Source of the DNA: Streptomyces cadmiisoli
Lineage (GTDB): Bacteria; Actinomycetota; Actinomycetes; Streptomycetales; Streptomycetaceae
Assembly: GCF_003261055.1 (NCBI RefSeq)
Contig: NZ_CP030073.1
Location: 6,510,001-6,574,000 of the forward strand
DNA: 64,000 nt
Direction: 5' to 3'
In this document: piece by piece, positions 54,210-64,000 of the stretch
How the letters are laid out: each line of letters starts with the position of its first letter
Position numbering within the stretch: position 1 is the first letter of the stretch
The notes under the pieces: model-generated
The model's input: the letters and a program-made list of their open reading frames with translations, nothing else
Told to the model about the DNA's origin: nothing
Databases searched by the model: none
Translations under genes and position numbers: made by a program

Positions 54210-54546
54210 GCAGGGGCCTTTCTGTGCTGGATCACTACGGCTGGTCAGACCGTTCGCGCGGGCTGTCGGGCCCCCTCGTCGGAGCCGGGGGCGTCCTGAC
54301 ATGGGTACGCCACCGTCCACGGTCCCGAGTTCCCACGCATTGAAGCGTGTTGACCATGCCTCGACAACACCTGATGCCCAACGGCGGTGTCCTCGTGGCC
54401 GAGCTTCGACCACCGCGCCGCGGCCGGCGGGCCGGCGGACCGTTCCGGTGGGCCGGCCGACCACCCCGGTGAGCCACCCCGGTGGACCTGCCGTCGTCGT
54501 CCACAGGCCCGCCGGTCTGTCACTCCTCGCCAGTAGGGTGTGAGAC
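54210..54546. other. Intergenic region before uvrC
   Basis: The 337 bases between the HTH-type gene and uvrC contain a CACGC-N6-GCGTG inverted repeat (54334-54349) and a two-copy CCACCCCGGTG repeat near 54459-54483. TAGGGT at 54534-54539 is a likely -10 for uvrC, with transcription starting at or next to its ATG (54547). Confidence 0.5.
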
Positions 54547-56799
54547 ATGGCCGATCCCTCCAGCTACCGCCCCAAGCCGGGACAGATCCCGGACTCCCCG
54601 GGGGTGTACAAATTCCGTGACGAGCACCGCCGGGTGATCTACGTCGGAAAGGCCAAGAGCCTGCGCCAGCGCCTGGCCAACTACTTCCAGGACCTGTCCG
54701 GCCTGCATCCGCGCACCCGGAGCATGGTCACCACGGCGGCCTCCGTGGAGTGGACGGTGGTGTCCACGGAGGTCGAGGCGCTGCAGCTGGAGTACTCCTG
54801 GATCAAGGAGTTCGACCCCCGGTTCAACGTCAAGTACCGCGACGACAAGAGCTACCCGTACCTCGCGGTGACGATGAACGAGGAGTTCCCGCGGGTGCAG
54901 GTCATGCGCGGCCACAAGAAGAAGGGCGTGCGCTACTTCGGGCCGTACGGGCACGCGTGGGCCATCCGCGACACCGTCGACCTGCTGCTGCGCGTCTTTC
55001 CCGTGCGCACCTGCTCCGCCGGCGTCTTCAAGAACGCGAGCCGCACCGGCCGCCCCTGCCTGCTCGGGTACATCGGCAAGTGCTCGGCCCCCTGTGTATC
55101 CCGGATCTCGGCGGAGGAGCACCGGGAGCTGGCGGACGAGTTCTGCGACTTCATGGCGGGCCGCACGGGCACCTATCTGCGCCGTCTCGAACAGCAGATG
55201 GCAGAGGCGGCCGAGGAGCTGGAGTACGAGCGGGCGGCCCGCCTGCGCGACGACATCGAGGCCCTGAAGAAGGCCATGGAGAAGAACGCGGTCGTGCTGG
55301 CGGACGCGACCGACGCCGACCTGATCGCGGTCGCCGAGGACGAGCTGGAAGCCGCCGTGCAGATCTTCCACGTCCGGGGCGGACGGGTCAGGGGCCAGCG
55401 CGGCTGGGTGACCGACAAGGTCGAGGACGTCACCACCGGAGCCCTGGTCGAGCACGCCCTCCAGCAGCTGTACGGGGAGGAGAGCGGCGACGCCGTCCCC
55501 AAGGAGGTCCTGGTCCCCGCGCTGCCCGACCCCGTGGAGCCCGTCCAGGAGTGGCTGACCGGGCGCCGGGGATCGTTCGTCTCGCTGCGCGTTCCGCAGC
55601 GCGGCGACAAGAAGGCGCTGATGGAGACCGTGCAGCGCAACGCCCAGCAGTCCCTCGTCCTGCACAAGACCCGGCGCGCCTCCGACCTGACCACGCGCTC
55701 CCGGGCCCTGGAGGAGATCGCCGACGCCCTCGGCCTGGACAGCGCCCCGCTCCGGATCGAGTGCTACGACATCTCCCATCTCCAGGGCGACGACGTGGTG
55801 GCGTCGATGGTCGTCTTCGAGGACGGGCTCCAGCGCAAGAGCGAATACCGCCGCTTCCAGATCAAGGGCTTCCGGGGGCAGGACGACGTCCGCTCCATGC
55901 ACGAGGTGATCACCCGCCGCTTCAGGCGCTACCTCGCCGAGAAGGAGCGGACGGGCGAGTGGACCGTCGCCGGGTCCGACCTCACCGACGGCGGCACGAA
56001 CGGCCACGCCGTCGACACCGGCACGCCCGGCTTCCCGGCCGACACCGGTACGCCCGGCTTCCCGGCCGACACCGGCACGCCCGGTCACACCACCGGCCTC
56101 GGTGCGCCCGGTCACTCCACCGACGGCGCACCGGCCGGACCCGGCGCCGCCCTCAGCAACGACGGCAGGGTCGGACCCGGCGCCGCCCTCACCGAGGACG
56201 ACGGCCGCCCCAAGCGCTTCGCCTACCCACCGCAGCTGGTCGTGGTCGACGGAGGAAAACCGCAGGTCATGGCGGCCAAGCGAGCTCTGGAGGAGCTCGG
56301 AGTCGATGACATCGCCGTGTGCGGTCTCGCCAAGCGTCTGGAGGAGGTCTGGCTGCCGGACGACGACGACCCGATCGTCCTGCCCCGCACCAGCGAAGGC
56401 CTCTACCTGCTGCAACGCGTCCGGGACGAGGCCCACCGCTTCGCGATCACCTACCAGCGCACCAAGCGCGCCAAGCGCTTCCGGTCGAGCCCGCTGGACG
56501 ATGTGCCCGGGCTCGGCGAGACCCGTAAGCAGGCACTGATCAAGCACTTCGGATCGGTGAAGAAACTGCGATCCGCGACAATCGATCAGATCTGCGAGGT
56601 TCCGGGCATAGGTCGTAAAACGGCCGAGACCATTGCCGCGGCCCTCGCCCAGGCGGCGCCGGCCGCGCCCGCCGTGAACACGGCGACTGGAGAGATCATG
56701 GATGACGTGGAGGACGGGGCGCCCGAGACGACCGCGGGCACCCCGGGGGAGCCCGTACCCACGGGCGCCCCTCACGAGCGACGGGGGCAGGAGACATGA
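54547..56799 (+). CDS. uvrC: Excinuclease ABC subunit C, with repeat insertion
   Basis: UvrC makes both incisions of nucleotide excision repair. The 750-residue protein has the N-terminal GIY-YIG nuclease ([30 protein letters not shown], residues about 15-95), the UVR motif ([29 protein letters not shown]), and the RNase H-like domain ([24 protein letters not shown], then [14 protein letters not shown]). The C-terminal HhH pair ([31 protein letters not shown]) follows. A linker of about 65 residues (about 480-545) with DTGTPGFPA repeats splits the RNase H-like region. ATG 54547 is probably leaderless. Its stop overlaps rapZ by 4 nt. Confidence 0.97.
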   Translation: MADPSSYRPKPGQIPDSPGVYKFRDEHRRVIYVGKAKSLRQRLANYFQDLSGLHPRTRSMVTTAASVEWTVVSTEVEALQLEYSWIKEFDPRFNVKYRDDKSYPYLAVTMNEEFPRVQVMRGHKKKGVRYFGPYGHAWAIRDTVDLLLRVFPVRTCSAGVFKNASRTGRPCLLGYIGKCSAPCVSRISAEEHRELADEFCDFMAGRTGTYLRRLEQQMAEAAEELEYERAARLRDDIEALKKAMEKNAVVLADATDADLIAVAEDELEAAVQIFHVRGGRVRGQRGWVTDKVEDVTTGALVEHALQQLYGEESGDAVPKEVLVPALPDPVEPVQEWLTGRRGSFVSLRVPQRGDKKALMETVQRNAQQSLVLHKTRRASDLTTRSRALEEIADALGLDSAPLRIECYDISHLQGDDVVASMVVFEDGLQRKSEYRRFQIKGFRGQDDVRSMHEVITRRFRRYLAEKERTGEWTVAGSDLTDGGTNGHAVDTGTPGFPADTGTPGFPADTGTPGHTTGLGAPGHSTDGAPAGPGAALSNDGRVGPGAALTEDDGRPKRFAYPPQLVVVDGGKPQVMAAKRALEELGVDDIAVCGLAKRLEEVWLPDDDDPIVLPRTSEGLYLLQRVRDEAHRFAITYQRTKRAKRFRSSPLDDVPGLGETRKQALIKHFGSVKKLRSATIDQICEVPGIGRKTAETIAAALAQAAPAAPAVNTATGEIMDDVEDGAPETTAGTPGEPVPTGAPHERRGQET
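56014..56121 (+). repeat. 27-bp tandem repeat x4 inside uvrC
   Basis: Units start at 56014, 56041, 56068 and 56095 and encode nine-residue repeats beginning DTGTPGFPA (units 1 and 2 identical in protein; 3 and 4 diverged). A second two-copy repeat of 36 bp ([12 protein letters not shown] / [12 protein letters not shown]) follows at about 56139-56210. Confidence 0.85.
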
Positions 56800-57812
56800 C
56801 CGAGCACGAGAAGCAGTTCACAGCGGAGCGAGATCGCAGTCCCGGGCGAACGCCCGGGGAGACCGGCGAGGACCGCACCCGGCAGGATGCGCCTCGGGAA
56901 AGCGGAGCACAGGTGAGTACGGGCATCGAAGGCAACGGGGTCCCCGAAGCCGCCATCCCCGAGTTGGTGATCATCTCGGGGATGTCCGGAGCGGGACGCT
57001 CGACGGCCGCCAAGTGTCTGGAGGACCTCGGCTGGTTCGTCGTCGACAACCTCCCGCCGGCGCTGATCCCCACCATGGTGGAGCTCGGTGCCCGCTCGCA
57101 GGGCAACGTGGCGCGCATCGCGGTCGTCGTCGACGTGCGGGGCCGACGCTTCTTCGACAATCTGCGCGAGTCCCTCGCCGACCTCGACAGCAGGGGCGTC
57201 ACCCGTCGGATCGTCTTCCTGGAGTCCTCCGACGAGGCGCTGGTGCGCCGCTTCGAGTCGGTGCGCCGCCCGCACCCCCTCCAGGGCGACGGCCGCATCG
57301 TGGACGGCATCGCCGCCGAGCGCGAGCTGCTGCGCGAGCTGCGCGGCGACGCCGACCTGGTGATCGACACCTCCAGCCTGAACGTGCACGAGCTGCGCGC
57401 CAAGATGGACGCCCAGTTCGCCGGCGAGGAGGAGCCCGAGCTGCGGGCCACGGTGATGTCCTTCGGCTACAAGTACGGCCTCCCCGTGGACGCCGACCTC
57501 GTCGTCGACTGCCGCTTCCTGCCCAACCCGCACTGGGTCCCGGAGCTGCGCCCCTACACGGGCCTGAACGACGAGGTCTCCTCCTACGTCTTCAACCAGC
57601 CCGGCGCGAAGGAGTTCCTGGACCGCTACGCCGAGCTGCTCCAGCTCATCGCGACGGGCTACCGCCGCGAGGGCAAGCGGTACGTGACCATCGCGGTGGG
57701 CTGCACGGGCGGAAAGCACCGTTCGGTCGCCATGTCGGAGAAGCTCGCCGCGCGCCTCGCGGCCGAGGGCGTGGAGACGGTGGTCGTGCACCGGGACATG
57801 GGACGCGAATGA
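56796..57812 (+). CDS. rapZ: RNase adapter RapZ / YvcJ-type nucleotide-binding protein
   Basis: The 338-residue protein has a P-loop written GMSGAGRS at residues 62-69; Arg for Lys is the usual actinobacterial form. The family landmarks [39 protein letters not shown] stretch (here [15 protein letters not shown]), [27 protein letters not shown] and the C-terminal [13 protein letters not shown] are all present. RapZ in E. coli controls GlcN6P synthesis through small RNAs; in actinobacteria its target is unclear. ATG 56796 overlaps the uvrC stop; a GTG at 56913 is a possible alternative since the first 40 residues are hydrophilic. Confidence 0.95.
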   Translation: MTEHEKQFTAERDRSPGRTPGETGEDRTRQDAPRESGAQVSTGIEGNGVPEAAIPELVIISGMSGAGRSTAAKCLEDLGWFVVDNLPPALIPTMVELGARSQGNVARIAVVVDVRGRRFFDNLRESLADLDSRGVTRRIVFLESSDEALVRRFESVRRPHPLQGDGRIVDGIAAERELLRELRGDADLVIDTSSLNVHELRAKMDAQFAGEEEPELRATVMSFGYKYGLPVDADLVVDCRFLPNPHWVPELRPYTGLNDEVSSYVFNQPGAKEFLDRYAELLQLIATGYRREGKRYVTIAVGCTGGKHRSVAMSEKLAARLAAEGVETVVVHRDMGRE

Positions 57813-58876
57813 CGGGACGTGCGTTGCGGCTCAGCAGGCTGCGCGGCGTCGCCTCCGAGGGGCGTGGCGGCCGGCTCGCCGAGCCCCGGGGCGGCCGCGC
57901 GCGCCGCAGGGGCACCCAGCCCAAGGTCGTCGCCCTCGGCGGCGGCATGGGCCTGTCCGCCTCACTTGCCGCGCTGCGCCGGATCACCGGCGACCTCACC
58001 GCCGTCGTGACCGTGGCCGACGACGGCGGCTCCAGCGGACGGCTCCGTCACGAGCTGGGCGTGCTGCCGCCCGGCGACCTGCGCAAGGCGCTGGCCGCCC
58101 TGTGCGGGGACGACGACTGGGGCCAGACCTGGTCCCGGGTCATCCAGCACCGCTTCCAGTCCCAGGGCGACCTCCACGACCACGCCGTGGGCAACCTGCT
58201 GATCGTCGCCCTGTGGGAGCAGCTGGGCGATCACGTCCAGGCCCTCGACCTGGTCGGCAAGCTGCTGGGCGCGCACGGGCGCGTGCTGCCCATGTCGGCC
58301 GTGCCCCTGGAGCTCCAGGCCCTGGTCAGGGGGCACGACCCGGACCGGCCGGAGGACATCGACACCGTCCGCGGACAGGCGACCGTGGCGCTCACCCCGG
58401 GTGAGGTGCAGTCCGTGCACCTCGTGCCGAACGACCCGCCCGCCGTGCCCGAGGCCGTCGAGGCGGTCCTCGACGCCGACTGGGTGGTGGTGGGCCCCGG
58501 CTCCTGGTTCTCCTCGGTCATCCCGCATCTGCTCGTGCCCGAACTGCTGGACGCCCTGCTGGAGACGAAGGCCCGCCGGGTACTCTCGCTGAACCTCGCT
58601 CCGCAGCCGGGAGAAACCGAAGGCTTCTCCCCGCAGCGTCATTTGGAGGTTTTGGGACGACACGCCCCTAAACTCGCCCTGGACGTGGTGCTGGCCGACG
58701 AGGCCGCCGTGCCCGACCGCGATTCGCTGAGCGACGCCGCCAGGCGTTTCGGCGCCGCGGTCGAGCTGGCACCGGTGGCCCGGAGGGACGGAACTCCGCG
58801 GCACGACCCCGAGCTGCTGGCCGCCGCGTACGACCGTATTTTTCGGATGCATGGAAGGATCGGCCCATGGCGATGA
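57809..58876 (+). CDS. yvcK: YvcK/CofD-like gluconeogenesis factor
   Basis: The 355-residue protein is YvcK, related to CofD (2-phospho-L-lactate transferase). It has [62 protein letters not shown] and [25 protein letters not shown]. YvcK binds UDP-sugars and is needed for growth on gluconeogenic carbon and cell-shape maintenance in firmicutes and mycobacteria. Its ATG overlaps the rapZ stop by 4 nt and its own end overlaps whiA by 10 nt. Confidence 0.95.
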   Translation: MTGRALRLSRLRGVASEGRGGRLAEPRGGRARRRGTQPKVVALGGGMGLSASLAALRRITGDLTAVVTVADDGGSSGRLRHELGVLPPGDLRKALAALCGDDDWGQTWSRVIQHRFQSQGDLHDHAVGNLLIVALWEQLGDHVQALDLVGKLLGAHGRVLPMSAVPLELQALVRGHDPDRPEDIDTVRGQATVALTPGEVQSVHLVPNDPPAVPEAVEAVLDADWVVVGPGSWFSSVIPHLLVPELLDALLETKARRVLSLNLAPQPGETEGFSPQRHLEVLGRHAPKLALDVVLADEAAVPDRDSLSDAARRFGAAVELAPVARRDGTPRHDPELLAAAYDRIFRMHGRIGPWR

Positions 58877-59856
58877 CGGCAGCGGTGAAGGATGAGATCT
58901 CCCGGCTCCCCGTCACCCGGACCTGCTGCAGAAAGGCGGAGGTCTCCGCCATTCTGCGGTTCGCCGGCGGCCTCCACCTGGTGAGCGGGCGCATCGTGAT
59001 CGAGGCGGAGCTGGACACCGCCATGGCGGCCCGCCGCCTCAAGCGGGACATCCTGGAGATCTTCGGGCACAGCTCGGAGCTGATCGTGATGGCGCCCGGC
59101 GGACTGCGCCGCGGCTCGCGGTACGTGGTGCGTGTCGTCGCGGGCGGCGACCAGCTCGCCCGGCAGACGGGCCTGGTGGACGGCCGCGGCCGCCCGATCC
59201 GCGGTCTGCCCCCGCAGGTGGTCTCGGGGGCCACCTGCGACGCCGAGGCCGCCTGGCGGGGTGCCTTCCTGGCGCACGGCTCCCTCACCGAGCCCGGTCG
59301 CTCCTCCTCCCTGGAGGTGACCTGCCCCGGTCCCGAGGCGGCGCTCGCCCTGGTCGGTGCCGCCCGCCGGCTGTCCATCGCCGCGAAGGCCCGCGAGGTG
59401 CGCGGTGTGGACCGGGTCGTCGTCCGGGACGGCGACGCCATCGGCGCCCTGCTGACCCGGCTGGGCGCCCATGAGTCCGTGCTGGCCTGGGAGGAGCGGC
59501 GGATGCGCCGCGAGGTCCGTGCCACGGCGAACCGGCTCGCCAACTTCGACGACGCCAATCTGCGCCGCTCCGCCCGTGCGGCCGTCGCCGCCGGCGCCCG
59601 GGTCCAGCGGGCCCTGGAGATCCTCGCCGACGACGTTCCCGAGCATCTCGCCGCGGCCGGCCGGCTCCGGATGGAGCACAAGCAGGCCTCGCTGGAGGAA
59701 CTGGGCGCGCTCGCGGACCCGCCGCTGACCAAGGACGCCGTCGCGGGCCGGATCCGGCGGCTGCTGGCGATGGCCGACAAGCGCGCCTCCGACCTCGGCA
59801 TCCCGGGCACGGAGGCCAACCTCAGCGAGGAACTGGCCGACAACCTGGCCGGCTGA
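58867..59856 (+). CDS. whiA: Sporulation regulator WhiA
   Basis: The 329-residue WhiA has an N-terminal region related to LAGLIDADG homing endonucleases ([57 protein letters not shown]) without the nuclease acidic pair. The C-terminal sigma-like HTH is [34 protein letters not shown]. With WhiB it activates genes for aerial hyphal septation, including its own operon, in Streptomyces. The ATG at 58867 overlaps yvcK by 10 nt, so it depends on the upstream translation. Confidence 0.98.
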   Translation: MAMTAAVKDEISRLPVTRTCCRKAEVSAILRFAGGLHLVSGRIVIEAELDTAMAARRLKRDILEIFGHSSELIVMAPGGLRRGSRYVVRVVAGGDQLARQTGLVDGRGRPIRGLPPQVVSGATCDAEAAWRGAFLAHGSLTEPGRSSSLEVTCPGPEAALALVGAARRLSIAAKAREVRGVDRVVVRDGDAIGALLTRLGAHESVLAWEERRMRREVRATANRLANFDDANLRRSARAAVAAGARVQRALEILADDVPEHLAAAGRLRMEHKQASLEELGALADPPLTKDAVAGRIRRLLAMADKRASDLGIPGTEANLSEELADNLAG

Positions 59857-59899
59857 CCCCCCTCCGGGTGACCCGCTCGGGTGACCCAACGGCGAGCAA

Positions 59900-59942
59900 C
59901 GCGCCGGTGCCGACGCCTGTTTGGGTTGTCGGCGCCGGCGCG
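59900..59942 (+). terminator. whiA operon terminator
   Basis: CGCGCCGGTGCCGAC (59900-59914) pairs with GTCGGCGCCGGCGCG (59928-59942), a 15-bp stem with one G-U pair around a T-rich loop, 44 nt past the whiA stop. Confidence 0.75.
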
Positions 59943-60034
59943 TCGGCGTGGCGCAGGCACCCTTGACTCGATCATGAACTGTCATGAGCCTGGCAGCTAT
60001 TCGCCAACGGGGCGAACCAGTACCAGGGGGGTTC

Positions 60035-62989
60035 ATGAGACACAGAGCGAGATCGATCCTCGCTGTCGGCGCGCTCCTGATCGGTGGAGCGAGCATCGCA
60101 CCCATCGCCCAGGCACAGAACTCGGACGCTCGAGGACCCGACGCGGAAGAGGTCAAGGTCTACCGCGCCGAGGTCACCAAGCAGCAGATCCCGCTGCTGC
60201 TCGCGACCGGACAGGACGGTCACGAACTCGGCGAGCAGGCGCCCGACAAGGGCACCGCCACCGTCGAGGTCTACCTCACCGACAAGCAGGCCGAGAAGCT
60301 GGAGAAGCAGGGCGTCGACCTCGAGGAGCACACGCTCTCGGCAAAGGCACGTGCGCGCGTGGCCGCCGCGGGGGACGGCGTCTACCGGCCGTACAGCGGA
60401 GCGGGCGGCCTCAAGGAGGAGATCCTCCGGACCGGCCAGCGGCACCCGTCGCTCACCAAGGTCGTCTCCATCGGCAAGACGCTCCAGGGCCAGGACATCC
60501 TCGCCCTGAAGCTCACCAAGAACGCCAAGAAGACCAAGGACGGCGCGAAGCCGTCCACGCTCTACGTGTCCAACCAGCACGCGCGGGAGTGGATCACGCC
60601 GGAGATGACCCGGCGGCTGATGCACCATTACCTGGACAACTACTCCACCGACAAGCGGATCAAGAAGATCGTCGACACCACCGAGGTGTGGTTCGTCCTG
60701 TCGGCCAACCCCGACGGCTACGACTGGACGCACCGGCCCGAGGGCGACCGCCAGTGGCGCAAGAACATGCGCGACAACAACGGCGACGGCGCCTACACCA
60801 TCGGTGACGGCGTCGACCTCAACCGCAACTTCGCCTACAAGTGGGGCTACGACGACGAGGGCTCGTCCCCGTACCCCACCAGCCAGACCTACCGCGGCCC
60901 CGGCCCGAACTCCGAACCCGAGACCAAGGCGCTGGACGCCTTCGAGCGGCGCATCGGCTTCGAGTACGGCATCAACTACCACTCGGCCGCCGAACTCCTG
61001 CTCTACGGAGTCGGCTGGCAGGTGGCCTCGCCCACCCCGGACGACGTCCTCTACAAGTCCCTGGCCGGTACGCCGGAGAACTCCGCCATCCCGGGCTACC
61101 ACCCGCAGCTCTCCTCCGAGCTGTACACCACCAACGGCGAGGCGGACGGCCACGCGGCCAACGTCAACGGCACCGCGATGTTCACCCCGGAGATGTCGAC
61201 CTGTCAGACGGCGTCCAGCGTCGACCCGGACGACTCCTGGCGGCCCGAGGACTGCGAGTCGATCTTCACCTTCCCGGACGACGAGAAGCTGATCCAGGAG
61301 GAGTTCGAGAAGAACGTCCCGTTCGCGCTCTCCGTCGCCGAGTCCGCGGCCACGCCGGACACACCGAAGTCCTCGGTCGGCGTGGACGCCCCCGACTTCA
61401 CCCCGGCCGCCTTCACCACCTCGTACTCGCGCGGCGCCGACCAGGAGGTCTCGGTCGTCGTCCGCAAGTCCGTGCGGGACAAGGAGCTCAAGTACCGCGT
61501 CAACCGCGGACGCACCGAGGACATGACGCTCCGTCCGTGGCGCGGCGGCGAGACCTTCGGCGGTGAGGACAACCTCTACTTCGACGAGTACCGGGCCAAG
61601 GTCGCCGACGGCGACCCCGGGGACAAGGTCGAGGTCTGGTTCACCGGCGAGACCAAGAGCGGCAAGCGCACCGAGAGCGCGCACTTCACGTACACCGTGG
61701 CCGAACGGCCGCGTGCCGATGTGCTCGTCGTCGCCGAGGAAGGCGCGCCCGCGACCCAGGCGCAGACCTACGTCGACGCGCTGCGGGCCAACGGCGAGCG
61801 CGCCGTCGTCTGGGACGTCTCGGCCCAGGGCGCCCCGGACGCGCTCGGCGTCCTCGGCCACTTCGAGACGGTCGTCCACTACACGGGCGCCGTCCGGCCG
61901 GGTGTCGCCACCCAGCTCCAACTGCGCGCCTACCTCAACGAGGGCGGCAAGCTCGTCGAGGCGGGCGAGAGCGCCGGCGGCTCCGTCGACCTCGGCGGGG
62001 GCACTCTGTCGAACGACTTCAGCCAGTACTACCTCGGCGCCTACAGCCGTACGTCCCTGCCCGGGGTCACCGGCTTCGACGGCGCCGGCGCGCTGGCCGG
62101 CGTCGACGCCGTACTCGGCGACGCGCCCGGCAACCCGCTGAACACGGCGGGCTCGTTCGGGGTCACCTCCGACACGCTGCCGGTGGCGGACTTCCCGCAG
62201 TTCGAGAGCGCGGGAGCGGGCCAGTACCCCGGAACGGTGAACCCGTTCGGGCCGTTCGAGGGCTCCTCCATGGCGGCCGTCACGCACTCCGACTACGCCT
62301 GGAACCGCCTGACCCGGACCGTCGACCTCACCTCGGTGAGCGCGGCCGACGCCCCGACGCTGCGCACCATGTTGCTGTGGGACACCGAGGAGGGCTACGA
62401 CCACGCCGTCCTGGAGGCGCGCACCGCGGGTGGCGACGACTGGACGACACTCCCGGACAAGGGCGGCGCCACCGGCACCGCCGTGCCCACCGAGTGCGAG
62501 GCCGGCTTCTTCATCCAGGCGCACCCGGCCCTGAAGCGGTATCTGACGCTGGGTGCCGGCGGCTGCACGCCGTCCGGGACCAGCGGGGCCTGGAACAGCT
62601 TCACCAGCTCGTCGGACGGCTGGCAGCAGGTCGAGTTCGACCTGTCCGCGTACGCCGGGAAGACCGTCGAGCTCTCCCTCGGCTACATCACCGACCCCGG
62701 TTCCGGCGGCCACGGTGTCCTGGCCGACAACGCCACCGTGGTGATCGGCGGCACGGCGGGCCCGACCGACGGTTTCGAGACGTCCTTGGGTGCGTGGACG
62801 ACCCCGGGCCCGCCCGCGGGCAGCCCCGCGGTGGTCACGGAGTGGGGCCTGTCGGGCGAGCTGTTCAAGACGTACGGAGCGGTCTCCACCGACGACACGG
62901 TGCTGCTGGGCTACGGCCTGGAGCACGTGACCTCGGCGGCCGACCGCCGGGACCTGATCGGGGAGGCGCTGGACGCACTGGACGACTGA
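60035..62989 (+). CDS. Secreted zinc carboxypeptidase (M14 family)
   Basis: The 984-residue exported enzyme has a signal peptide (residues 1-30, ending APIAQAQ) and a propeptide-like part to about 110. The M14 catalytic domain (about 120-430) has zinc ligands in NQHAREWITPE (HxxE) and the later His in GINYHSAAELLLYG; the catalytic Glu is probably E390 in AMFTPEMST. C-terminal beta-rich domains (about 460-984) include an immune-inhibitor-like segment with KTVELSLGYITDPGSGGHGV. It should digest peptides outside the cell. AGGGGGG lies before ATG 60035. It is inserted between whiA and gap, which are close neighbours in many Streptomyces. Confidence 0.9.
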   Translation: MRHRARSILAVGALLIGGASIAPIAQAQNSDARGPDAEEVKVYRAEVTKQQIPLLLATGQDGHELGEQAPDKGTATVEVYLTDKQAEKLEKQGVDLEEHTLSAKARARVAAAGDGVYRPYSGAGGLKEEILRTGQRHPSLTKVVSIGKTLQGQDILALKLTKNAKKTKDGAKPSTLYVSNQHAREWITPEMTRRLMHHYLDNYSTDKRIKKIVDTTEVWFVLSANPDGYDWTHRPEGDRQWRKNMRDNNGDGAYTIGDGVDLNRNFAYKWGYDDEGSSPYPTSQTYRGPGPNSEPETKALDAFERRIGFEYGINYHSAAELLLYGVGWQVASPTPDDVLYKSLAGTPENSAIPGYHPQLSSELYTTNGEADGHAANVNGTAMFTPEMSTCQTASSVDPDDSWRPEDCESIFTFPDDEKLIQEEFEKNVPFALSVAESAATPDTPKSSVGVDAPDFTPAAFTTSYSRGADQEVSVVVRKSVRDKELKYRVNRGRTEDMTLRPWRGGETFGGEDNLYFDEYRAKVADGDPGDKVEVWFTGETKSGKRTESAHFTYTVAERPRADVLVVAEEGAPATQAQTYVDALRANGERAVVWDVSAQGAPDALGVLGHFETVVHYTGAVRPGVATQLQLRAYLNEGGKLVEAGESAGGSVDLGGGTLSNDFSQYYLGAYSRTSLPGVTGFDGAGALAGVDAVLGDAPGNPLNTAGSFGVTSDTLPVADFPQFESAGAGQYPGTVNPFGPFEGSSMAAVTHSDYAWNRLTRTVDLTSVSAADAPTLRTMLLWDTEEGYDHAVLEARTAGGDDWTTLPDKGGATGTAVPTECEAGFFIQAHPALKRYLTLGAGGCTPSGTSGAWNSFTSSSDGWQQVEFDLSAYAGKTVELSLGYITDPGSGGHGVLADNATVVIGGTAGPTDGFETSLGAWTTPGPPAGSPAVVTEWGLSGELFKTYGAVSTDDTVLLGYGLEHVTSAADRRDLIGEALDALDD

Positions 62990-63031
62990 CCCCGAGATCG
63001 GTCGCTGACTCTCCGTAGCCACTCGGAGTGA

Positions 63032-64000
<969 letters not shown>

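Noticed and set aside
59972..63022. A 1016-codon frame antisense to the carboxypeptidase
   Set aside because: The forward strand has signal peptide, zinc ligands and RBS; the antisense frame has none of these.

Overview
The window is high-GC actinobacterial chromosomal DNA, almost certainly Streptomyces. The signs are strong third-position GC, many GTG starts, WhiA, a WhiJ-type regulator with its DUF397 partner, a mycothiol-type DinB-fold protein, and the conserved core order rpsA - PAC2 - coaE - uvrB - uvrA - uvrC - rapZ - yvcK - whiA - gap. I saw no rRNA, tRNA, prophage, insertion sequence or CRISPR. About 58 protein genes are called; hrpB runs off the left edge and gap off the right edge.

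Layout. 1-6.5 kb: hrpB (partial), a methyltransferase divergent from rpsA, a PAC2 protein, coaE and a TPR protein. 6.5-15.6 kb: accessory metabolism, namely a methyltransferase, DoxX, an S4 RNA-binding protein, a secreted GH5 glycosidase, a uracil-DNA glycosylase with a low-complexity insertion, a nucleotidyltransferase, an amidohydrolase and DUF899. 15.6-19 kb: a developmental-type regulatory module (histidine-kinase-fold ATPase, WhiJ-like HTH, DUF397, S-adenosyl methyltransferase). 19-31.8 kb: MocR/carboxymuconolactone decarboxylase, an orphan GltD, small enzymes, CorA, a methyltransferase flanked by tandem repeats, the pseudouridine catabolic pair psuK/psuG, and ogt. 32-40.6 kb: an MHYT membrane protein, uvrB, then a Ter-type metal/stress cluster (TerD, TerD-FtsK-like fusion, TerC, Ca2+/H+ antiporter). 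40.6-54.2 kb: an MFS carrier, a S66 peptidase, aroQ, a beta-lactamase-fold hydrolase, uvrA, YceI and its divergent HTH regulator, a LacI/sugar kinase operon, and a Rieske protein. 54.5-64 kb: the translationally coupled uvrC-rapZ-yvcK-whiA operon, a secreted zinc carboxypeptidase, and gap.

How the genes work together. DNA repair is unusually concentrated: all three uvr genes, ogt and a uracil-DNA glycosylase. The uvrC-rapZ-yvcK-whiA genes overlap by 4, 4 and 10 nt. The strongest regulatory element is a manganese-type (yybP-ykoY) riboswitch in front of terC. Its P1 3' strand is complementary over 10 nt to the terC ribosome binding site, giving a readable translational ON-switch. Several tandem-repeat arrays (22 bp x4, 7 bp x4, 15 bp x3, 21 bp x4, and 27 bp x4 inside uvrC) stand out from the ordinary core sequence.
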